A program made the position numbers and the translations under genes. From Chloroflexi bacterium UBA4733 (GTDB lineage: Bacteria > Chloroflexota > UBA4733), in contig DHIZ01000084.1 in NCBI GenBank assembly GCA_002404055.1, positions 1 through 10,390 of the forward strand: DNA of 10,390 bases, in the 5' to 3' direction. Of this stretch, positions 6,218-10,390 are shown in pieces; positions within the stretch are counted from its first letter, which is position 1; every line of letters starts with the position of its first letter. The notes under the pieces are model-generated. The model was not told the DNA's origin. It saw nothing but the letters and a program-made list of their open reading frames with translations, and searched no databases.

Positions 6218-6529
6218 TCAGCGTCCTTTCAGTTCCTTGCGGAAGGCCCGAAAGGCTGCCTGGACGGTCTCTGGTGGGTGCGGGCCGTCGTGCAGGTCCT
6301 CTGGGTATTGCTTGGCCATGACGACGAGATATTCCTCCGGCAGGTGCAGCTCCGCCGCGAGTTGGTGGAGGAAATGGGGCGACGGCGAGTTGCGACGATC
6401 CCACTCCAGGTCGTTCAGATACTGTGGCGAGATCGGGGAACCGTCCTCCTTCTTAATCCTGGCGGCGAGGGCCTTCTGGCTCAGCCCCGCCTTCTTCCGT
6501 GCCTCGGCGATGGTCTGTCCGAATGCCAT
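6218..6529 (-). CDS. XRE-family helix-turn-helix regulator
   Basis: A protein of 103 residues. The ATG at 6529 is used, with GAGGAG eight bases upstream; an ATG six codons earlier lacks a site and overlaps this Shine-Dalgarno. Residues of about 5-65 form a typical Cro/C1-type HTH: IAEARKKAGLSQKALAARI, then SPISPQYLNDLEWDRRNSP with the recognition helix at SPQYLNDLE, then HQLAAELHLPEEYL. The C-terminal part (PEDLHDGPHPPETVQAAFRAFRKEL) is a helical tail often present in regulators paired with ImmA-like proteases. In ICEBs1, ImmR is such a repressor and ImmA relieves it by cleavage. Here the partner gene follows within 2 bp but is truncated, so normal derepression may be lost. The operator is unknown; a 7-bp tandem repeat lies about 46 bp upstream of the start. 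Confidence 0.88.
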   Translation of the reverse strand: MAFGQTIAEARKKAGLSQKALAARIKKEDGSPISPQYLNDLEWDRRNSPSPHFLHQLAAELHLPEEYLVVMAKQYPEDLHDGPHPPETVQAAFRAFRKELKGR

Positions 6530-6574
6530 GATGGCATCTCCTCGCACGACGATCCGCTGATGAGCAGATGGATA

Positions 6575-6588
6575 GTGTAGCGTGTAGC
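6575..6588 (-). promoter_or_regulatory. Tandem GTGTAGC repeat upstream of the XRE gene
   Basis: GTGTAGC occurs twice head to tail (6575-6581 and 6582-6588), 46 bp ahead of the XRE start codon in a locally less GC-rich stretch. On the - strand it reads GCTACAC twice and includes TACACT, a plausible -10 element. It could be a promoter with overlapping autoregulatory operator, but no matched -35 is convincing. Confidence 0.3.
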
Positions 6589-6621
6589 GAGTATGTCCGG
6601 GTAGGAAGCTGGCCCCGGTAA

Positions 6622-6742
6622 GTGCGCCACAGAGTTTCGCAGTGCCTGTTTGCCTCCCTCAGAGGAATCGGCCGCATGCGCTGTATCGCCGTGAATCGCT
6701 CCACTGGACAGCAACCGGTCAGCGCGAAAACTTGTGGCGCAC
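6622..6742. repeat. Imperfect 19-bp inverted repeat pair (possible MITE or structured RNA)
   Basis: The arm at 6622-6640 matches the reverse complement of 6724-6742 at 16 of 19 positions, with ten consecutive identical bases at the outer end. The arms enclose 83 bp. Outside each arm lies a copy of TGGCCCCGGT, and the right-hand copy is part of a perfect hairpin, so the two flanks are related in both direct and inverted sense. This is consistent with a miniature inverted-repeat element or a large extragenic stem-loop. Confidence 0.55.
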
Positions 6743-6745
6743 ATG

Positions 6746-6764
6746 GCCCCGGTCGTACCGGGGC
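6746..6764. repeat. Perfect 8-bp GC-rich hairpin
   Basis: GCCCCGGT (6746-6753) and ACCGGGGC (6757-6764) are perfect complements around the loop CGT. The left half repeats the sequence at 6612-6619, just outside the left arm of the larger inverted repeat. Confidence 0.55.
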
Positions 6765-6783
6765 ATCGGACGAGCGGGCGTTT

Positions 6784-6823
6784 GCCATGCGCCCGCTGCC
6801 GAGGGTCTTCCTGTGCGCATGGC
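6784..6823. repeat. 9-bp perfect inverted repeat
   Basis: GCCATGCGC (6784-6792) and GCGCATGGC (6815-6823) are exact reverse complements separated by 22 bases. One base separates this element from the perfect hairpin at 6825-6855, so the two stems would stack in a transcript from the nuclease gene. Confidence 0.45.
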
Positions 6824-6824
6824 G

Positions 6825-6855
6825 GAGATAGTGCACACAGCGTGTGCACTATCTC
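6825..6855 (-). terminator. Perfect 14-bp stem-loop at the end of the nuclease gene
   Basis: GAGATAGTGCACAC (6825-6838) and GTGTGCACTATCTC (6842-6855) are exact reverse complements with the three-base loop AGC. The proximal arm overlaps two bases of the nuclease stop codon (6854-6856). Position and perfection suggest a transcription terminator or an mRNA 3'-end stabiliser for that gene. No T-tract follows on the - strand, so it may act without one or instead be a protein-binding palindrome. Confidence 0.6.
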
Positions 6856-7846
6856 AGGAGGCGTTGCCCGCGTCCTGGCCGAGCAAACCCAGGCCCTCCT
6901 GGATGCGTGTCTCGCTTGGCAGCCTGATGCGGTACTCCGCGACGAAGATCTTCTCCTCCAGCCCGCCCAACGCGTAGCGCACCGTTTCCTGACCGGCGTG
7001 CGCGCAGATGATCAGCCCGATCGGCGGTTTCTCCCAGGGGTAGCGCGGCACGCGTTCGCGGTAGTAGGTGACGTACTTGTTCATCTGCCCGACGTCGCGG
7101 TCCTCGAAGGCGCCGATCTTCAGGTCCACGAGGACGATGGTGGGGATGCCGCGGCAGTAGAGTTCCAGATCCACGCGGTGGAGCTGTCCGTCGATGGTCA
7201 GGGGTTGCTGCCGGCGACGCAGGTAGAAGTCCGGCCCGAGTTCTGCCACCAGGCGCTCGAAGTTGGCGAGCAGCGCTCGCTCCAGATCCGCTTCGGCGAA
7301 GCCGGCGGGAAGCCCCGGCACCTCGAACTGGAAGACGGCGCGGAAGGCCTCCTCTGGTCGCGTCGCCGCTGCTGGCGCGGCGATGGCTGGTGGCGCATTG
7401 CCCTCGCGCAGGGAGCGGCCGTAGAGGTCGGTGCGCACCTGCTCCTCCAGTTCCCGCACGCTCCAGCCGTTGCGGATCGAGAGGCCTTCGTAGAAGGTGC
7501 GGGCGCGGGCGTCGGCGACGCGCATCAGCACGCCGTACTGGCTCCAGGAGAGCTCGGCACGCAGCAGATGCACGAGCGGGTACGCCCGGTAGAACTGGAC
7601 GATCTCGAAGAGGAGACGCCGCGCCATGCCGAGGTCGGCGGCGAGCCGCTCGATGGCCCGGCGGCCGTAGTCGGCGCGCTCGCGGTGCTCCAGTTCGGCC
7701 CGGACGAGGCGCTCGCCGACCTGCCAGTAGGCCTGCACGCGCAGGTTATCGACGGCCTGGTAGGCGCGGTTGCGCGCCGTTGCCAGCAGCCCGCGCACCT
7801 CCTGCAGCAGCGCGTCGTATTCCTCAGGGAACACCAGTTCGCTCAT
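6854..7846 (-). CDS. DUF1016/YhcG-family PD-(D/E)XK nuclease
   Basis: A protein of 330 residues; ATG at 7846 preceded by GAGGG-type purines. Residues of about 8-145 match the helical DUF1016 N-terminal domain, with A-Y-W-Q-V-G-E at 39-45 and the signature LSWSQY at 99-104. After a short Ala/Pro linker (151-164), the C-terminal nuclease domain runs from about 167: VDLELY with Asp226, the catalytic VDLKIG with Asp241 and Lys243, and GQMNKYV with Gln254. This gives the complete D-(E/D)xK-Q set; Asp rather than Glu in the DxK position is within the allowed variation. YhcG-type proteins are predicted DNA or RNA nucleases common in mobile and defence-related regions, some linked to replication-fork handling; the substrate here is unknown. 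A small zinc-ribbon gene lies 97 bp upstream on the same strand and a strong hairpin overlaps the stop. Confidence 0.92.
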   Translation of the reverse strand: MSELVFPEEYDALLQEVRGLLATARNRAYQAVDNLRVQAYWQVGERLVRAELEHRERADYGRRAIERLAADLGMARRLLFEIVQFYRAYPLVHLLRAELSWSQYGVLMRVADARARTFYEGLSIRNGWSVRELEEQVRTDLYGRSLREGNAPPAIAAPAAATRPEEAFRAVFQFEVPGLPAGFAEADLERALLANFERLVAELGPDFYLRRRQQPLTIDGQLHRVDLELYCRGIPTIVLVDLKIGAFEDRDVGQMNKYVTYYRERVPRYPWEKPPIGLIICAHAGQETVRYALGGLEEKIFVAEYRIRLPSETRIQEGLGLLGQDAGNAS

Positions 7847-7943
7847 CTTGCCCTCGCCAAAGATCCGATGCGGCAGCGGCTCGCGCTCAAGCTCTGGCTG
7901 CTGTCATGCGAATGCCGATTTGAAGCCGGTTAGCCTCTTCCGG

Positions 7944-8207
7944 CTAATGGCGCGTCGCTGACCGTCGTGTCCTGGTGCGCCTCCTCGCCCTCGGTTTCCG
8001 GATCTTCGGCGCAAGCTTCACGGCAAGGAAGCCAAGCCCCGCTATGGCTGCTACACCCCATCCGGCGCGCGCTGCGTTCCGTTGTTGCGCGGATGCTCTC
8101 GGCGAAGCTTGCGCGGCGTCGCTGACGCTCATCACGATGCCACAAGCAGGGCATGCCCAACCGGCGAGACCTTCTATCAGTGCGCGCCCGCAGTTCGGGC
8201 AGACCAT
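7944..8207 (-). CDS. Zinc-ribbon single-span membrane protein
   Basis: A protein of 87 residues. The ATG at 8207 is chosen over an upstream in-frame start because GGGAGGAGGGA lies just before it and because the protein begins directly with the zinc ribbon CPNCG (C3, C6) and CPACG (C19, C22). A polar Ala/Ser/Gln stretch follows, then one membrane segment WGVAAIAGLGFLAVKLAP (about 50-67), then a very basic tail (PRARRRTRTRRSATRH). The basic tail predicts a cytosolic C-terminus. Treble-clef or ribbon plus membrane-anchor proteins of this size are usually uncharacterised. It is divergent from the excisionase-like gene, with a 119-bp shared upstream region, and lies upstream of the nuclease gene on the same strand, possibly in one transcript. 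Function unknown. Confidence 0.72.
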   Translation of the reverse strand: MVCPNCGRALIEGLAGWACPACGIVMSVSDAAQASPRASAQQRNAARAGWGVAAIAGLGFLAVKLAPKIRKPRARRRTRTRRSATRH

Positions 8208-8326
8208 CTCTGTCCCTCCTCCCGATGACCAAAACCTATCCGGTACGATACCATACGCGCGGGGTATATGCGTCAGCATCGGTTTAGCTCCGGATCATTG
8301 CGTACATAGATGGAGGATAAAGGACC

Positions 8327-8587
8327 ATGGCAGAGGCGGTGTTGCTCACGCCCGAGCAGGTGGCGAAGCGGTTTCAGGTGAAGGAGCGGACCGTTCTGGA
8401 CTGGCTCCGCTCGGGCCACCTCCCCGGCGTGAAGCTCGGGCGGCTCTGGCGCATCCAGCCAGAAGCTGTCGAGGCCTTCCTGACCGCGGCCGCCCCGCGG
8501 AAGGAGATCCAGCGGACACCGGCCCCACCGGCGCGTCCGCAAGGAAAGGCCGCGCGGATTGCCAGGAGACGCCCGTCCAAGCGGTAA
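8327..8587 (+). CDS. Excisionase/AlpA-type HTH DNA-binding protein
   Basis: A protein of 86 residues; the ATG at 8327 has AAAGGA and GGAGG upstream. The first 50 residues are a MerR-like winged helix of the excisionase class (HTH_17): LLTPEQVAKRFQVKERTV, then LDWLRSGHLPGVKLGRLWRI (wing), then QPEAVEAFL. The rest is a basic Pro/Arg/Lys tail (AARIARRRPSKR), which may add nonspecific DNA contact. Such proteins are recombination directionality factors (Xis) or small transcription factors. It converges with a tyrosine recombinase remnant whose stop is 102 bp away, which supports an Xis origin. Because the recombinase is broken, an excision role would be lost here and a regulatory role may be all that remains. 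Confidence 0.85.
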   Translation: MAEAVLLTPEQVAKRFQVKERTVLDWLRSGHLPGVKLGRLWRIQPEAVEAFLTAAAPRKEIQRTPAPPARPQGKAARIARRRPSKR

Positions 8588-8616
8588 CTGGCCCCACCGC
8601 TGCCCTTGGTGCCGCT

Positions 8617-8628
8617 GCCGGCGCCGGC
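8617..8628. repeat. 12-bp GC palindrome between convergent genes
   Basis: GCCGGCGCCGGC is a perfect 12-bp palindrome in the 102-bp space between the ends of the excisionase-like gene and the recombinase remnant. It has no loop and no T-tract, and in such GC-rich DNA it could arise by chance. Confidence 0.25.
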
Positions 8629-8689
8629 TTACCGATCCGCTCGTCGGTTGCGCGGAGTGCAGCCTGGCCCAGGACGGAAGCCCATCGTG

Positions 8690-9040
8690 CTACAACCCCA
8701 GGCCGGCGGCGGCGTTCTCGCGGACGAGGTCGCCCTCCCGGATGTAGCGGCGGACCATGGGGAGGCTCTTGTGCCCCGTCTGTTGCATGATGGCCCGTTC
8801 GCTTTTGCCGGCGGCAGCCGTCGTGGCCAGGCCGGCGTGCAAGCTGTGCCCGCCGTAGCGCGTCGGGTCGAGGCCGATGGCTTTGGCGTGCCGCTGCACC
8901 ACGCGGGCGACGCCCCGATCGGACAGTCGGCCGAGCATAGCGTCGTTGCGCCGGAGGCCTCGGAACATCGGAACAGCGGTCCTGCCGTAATGCCGGCGGC
9001 GCGCAGCCAGTCCTGCAGGGCGCGCTGATGAACGGTTCGG
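8690..9040 (-). pseudogene. Tyrosine recombinase (phage-type integrase) C-terminal remnant, frameshifted
   Basis: Only the last 110-115 codons of an integrase remain, from RALQDWLRAAGITAGPLFR to the TAG at 8690. The catalytic region reads HSLHAGLATTAAAGKSERA, QQTGHKSLPMVRRYIREG, with the nucleophile Tyr codon at 8744-8746 and TGHKS intact. Two lesions are visible. An exact 8-bp tandem duplication (8960-8967 and 8968-8975) shifts the frame after PLFR; removing one copy restores PLFRGLRRNDAML in one continuous frame. The second Arg of the HxxR motif is His (codon 8837-8839). The N-terminal arm- and core-binding parts and the first catalytic Arg are missing; the sequence joins the ParB-like gene region instead. 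Family relatives are about 300 residues or more. It is inactive as an integrase. Confidence 0.85.
8960..8975. repeat. 8-bp tandem duplication causing the integrase frameshift
   Basis: TCGGAACA is repeated exactly twice with no spacer. It is the point where recombinase similarity passes from one - strand frame to another; deletion of one copy joins the two frames seamlessly. Confidence 0.85.
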
Positions 9041-9060
9041 CCTGGTGAGGGAGGAACGGG

Positions 9061-9399
9061 ATGGCGCAAACATGTCGTCTCTACATCGGGGAAGAGCAGT
9101 TCGTCTGGGAGGTCGGCCGGCTCTGGGCGCTGGTGCGCGACTTGATCGTCGAAGCGGACATGGCCTATCCCCTGATCCTGTCGGCCGAGGGGGTCATCAT
9201 GGACGGTCGCCACCGCCTGATGAAAGCGTGGATGCTCCGCTGGGAGACCGTTGCGGTGGTGTGCTTCCCGGTGAATCCCCCGCCCGATCAGCGACTGCCG
9301 AATGCCGCGGCGGACGGAACGACGTGCTGGTTGATCGCCACTAACCGCCAGACCGAGCCCGGCAGTCTGGGGAAGGCGGGGACGAGCGTGAAGCGGTAG
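9061..9399 (+). CDS. ParB-like (ParB/sulfiredoxin fold) protein
   Basis: A protein of 112 residues; ATG at 9061 with GGGAGGAACGGG upstream. After an N-terminal helix, residues of about 36-70 show the short ParB-like core: YPLILSAEGVIMDGRHRLMKA, then WETVAVVCF, with DGRHR (48-52) corresponding to the GxxR/H phosphate-binding box of ParB and related nuclease or CTPase folds. The region typical of this small family seems to end at about PPPDQRL (residue 80). The last 30 residues, beginning near GTTCWLIATN, are encoded in antisense to the end of the secreted-protein gene and look like read-through. No DNA-binding HTH is present, so it is not a complete segregation ParB. Function is unknown; a DNA-related role in an accessory element is inferred. 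Its start abuts the integrase remnant. Confidence 0.72.
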   Translation: MAQTCRLYIGEEQFVWEVGRLWALVRDLIVEADMAYPLILSAEGVIMDGRHRLMKAWMLRWETVAVVCFPVNPPPDQRLPNAAADGTTCWLIATNRQTEPGSLGKAGTSVKR

Positions 9400-10334
9400 G
9401 TCACGCCGTGCATGGTGAGGCCGTAGATCATGCGGCCCGGTGTCGAGGCAACCACGCGCAACGGGGCCTGGTCCGGCGACGCCGTCAGGTGCCAACCGTC
9501 GGCGAAGGTGCGGACGAGCTGCGCCGGGTCGGCATGCCACGGCTCGTGGCCGCCGATGTCCACGACCAGTTGATCGCCGGCAGCGGACTGATCGTCGAAA
9601 CACGCGGGGCCGATCGGGACGCCGTTGGCATCGCGCCCACGTCGCCGCTGGCAGCGGGAAGGGACAGGAGCGACGCCCCGGCCACCGCCGACCTGCACCT
9701 GGACGACGGTGCCGCCGTCAGCGACATAGGCGACGACCGGCGCGTTGAAGATGGGGCCCGGTTGGTCGGGGCCGGCGCTGAAGTAGACCACGGCGAGCGC
9801 GCGGTAGCAGCAGATCCCGGTCCCGCCGAGCACGGTGCCACCCGGCGTCTCCACCTTCGCGTGCGGCGGAAAGTCCGGTATCGCCGCCCCGGCCTTCGTC
9901 AGCCAGGCGATCACGATCCGGATCGCCCGGGTCCGGCTGACCGGCGGGCCGGCGTAGGGATCCCGGTAGTCGGGGAAGCCGGGCGGCAAGACGAAGTAGT
10001 CGAAGCTGCCGGTGGCACCGGCGGGTCCGGCGGAGAGCACCGTCCCGGTCGCCCGGAAGGCCGGCACCGTCGTGCCGGGGCCCGTCCGAATCGTGACGGG
10101 CACCTTAGTCAGCCAGAGCGCCCAGGGGCCGCCGTAGCCCTGGGGCTGGTCGCCAAGCACGGGGGCGCCCGTGAGGCCGAGGCGCGTCGCCAGCGCTTGC
10201 GCCGCCACCGGGACGGCGTTGGGGGAGGTGGCTGCGCCGGCTGCCGGCGTGGTGGTCACGTATGCTCCGGTCAGGAGTAAGGCGCACAGGACGAGTCCCT
10301 GGAGCGTTGGCCCGAGGAGCGCACGAGGCGGCAT
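9288..10334 (-). CDS. Secreted protein of unknown function
   Basis: A protein of 348 residues. The ATG at 10334 is preferred over an in-frame ATG 15 codons earlier because AAAGGGG lies five bases upstream and because it gives a compact signal peptide: basic start (PPRALLG), hydrophobic core (LVLCALLLTGAYV) and a likely cleavage after about residue 33-34 (AAGA). The mature protein is rich in Gly, Pro, Val and Thr, with many short beta-like stretches, several Trp, a CC pair in GTGICCYRALAVVYF and two more Cys (SRCQRR, PACFDD) that could form disulphides. The pattern of YFVLPPGFPDY, then a region with FNAPVVAYVADGG, and a final GVTYRFTLVPAFP suggests a beta-rich extracellular domain. I do not recognise the family. 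The last 112 bp overlap the ParB-like gene on the other strand, so the C-terminal residues (after about RLVAINQ) may not be ancestral. Confidence 0.75.
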   Translation of the reverse strand: MPPRALLGPTLQGLVLCALLLTGAYVTTTPAAGAATSPNAVPVAAQALATRLGLTGAPVLGDQPQGYGGPWALWLTKVPVTIRTGPGTTVPAFRATGTVLSAGPAGATGSFDYFVLPPGFPDYRDPYAGPPVSRTRAIRIVIAWLTKAGAAIPDFPPHAKVETPGGTVLGGTGICCYRALAVVYFSAGPDQPGPIFNAPVVAYVADGGTVVQVQVGGGRGVAPVPSRCQRRRGRDANGVPIGPACFDDQSAAGDQLVVDIGGHEPWHADPAQLVRTFADGWHLTASPDQAPLRVVASTPGRMIYGLTMHGVTYRFTLVPAFPRLPGSVWRLVAINQHVVPSAAAFGSR

Positions 10335-10390
10335 CGTTGCCCCTTTCCGGCGGGGAGGAGTCCCCACAGGGCTAAGCATGTGGCCATAAC

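Larger units (their letters stand above)
6530..6853. other. Intergenic block of nested inverted repeats, no gene
   Basis: This 324-bp gap between the XRE start and the end of the nuclease gene has no reading frame with a ribosome site or protein-like composition. It holds a tandem 7-bp repeat near the XRE start, a 19-bp imperfect inverted repeat (6622-6640 with 6724-6742), the 10-bp direct repeat TGGCCCCGGT (6610-6619 and 6744-6753), an 8-bp hairpin (6746-6764), a 9-bp inverted repeat (6784-6792 with 6815-6823) and a perfect 14-bp stem (6825-6855). Confidence 0.65.

Noticed and set aside
6734..7933. Long + strand open frame (399 codons) across the nuclease gene
   Set aside because: It is antisense to the DUF1016 gene, whose motifs are complete; the composition (His/Val/Asp-rich, no domain) is that of a shadow frame in GC-rich DNA.
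7924..7947. Short hairpin (AGCCGG/CCGGCT) at the end of the zinc-ribbon gene
   Set aside because: Only 6-bp arms, no T-tract, and alternative pairings are equally good; not strong enough to call a terminator.
9041..9603. Continuation of the - strand frame upstream of the integrase remnant
   Set aside because: This part is antisense to the ParB-like gene and shows no recombinase similarity; only the stretch from about RALQDW onward does.
9408..10280. + strand open frame (290 codons) across the secreted-protein gene
   Set aside because: Antisense to a gene with a clear signal peptide and ribosome site; Arg/Ala/Gly-rich translation without motifs.

Overview
The window is GC-rich and densely coded, with several GTG/ATG starts behind clear Shine-Dalgarno sequences. 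The gene families (a LysM-BTAD membrane protein preceded by a PKD-like protein, an XRE regulator next to an ImmA-like N-terminus, a DUF1016/YhcG nuclease) and the protein style fit a Gram-positive-like, high-GC bacterium. Chloroflexota of the Thermomicrobia type is my best guess and an actinobacterium the alternative. This is inference from family resemblance; there is no rRNA or other marker gene.

Region A (1-4087, + strand) is a two-gene unit. The C-terminal part of a PKD-like secreted protein (to 494) is followed 20 bp later by a 1190-residue protein with three N-terminal membrane segments, two LysM domains, a fourth membrane segment, an apparent FtsK-type motor core whose ATPase residues are lost, and a C-terminal winged-helix/BTAD regulator module. 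The topology puts LysM outside and the regulator inside, as expected for a cell-wall-sensing transmembrane protein.

Region B (4088-5972, + strand) starts with about 400 bp of non-coding sequence holding a 22-bp inverted repeat (20/22) and two strong hairpins. An 88-residue protein follows that looks like DnaA domain I alone. After it come a lipoprotein of unknown function and a small three-helix membrane protein, the latter preceded by a possible 30-codon leader ORF that overlaps its start as TGATG.

Region C (5973-8207, - strand) holds an XRE repressor followed by a 70-codon ORF that begins like an ImmA/IrrE protease and is then truncated. Next is an intergenic block of nested inverted repeats, a DUF1016/YhcG PD-(D/E)XK nuclease and a small zinc-ribbon membrane protein.

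Region D (8208-10390) holds an excisionase-like HTH protein (+), a decayed tyrosine recombinase (-), a ParB-like protein (+) and a secreted protein (-). The recombinase remnant carries an 8-bp tandem duplication that shifts the frame and an Arg-to-His change in its HxxR motif. The last two genes overlap tail to tail by 112 bp. Regions B to D read best as an accessory region that includes a decayed integrative element (Xis-like, Int remnant, XRE/ImmA remnant, DnaA-domain protein, nuclease).
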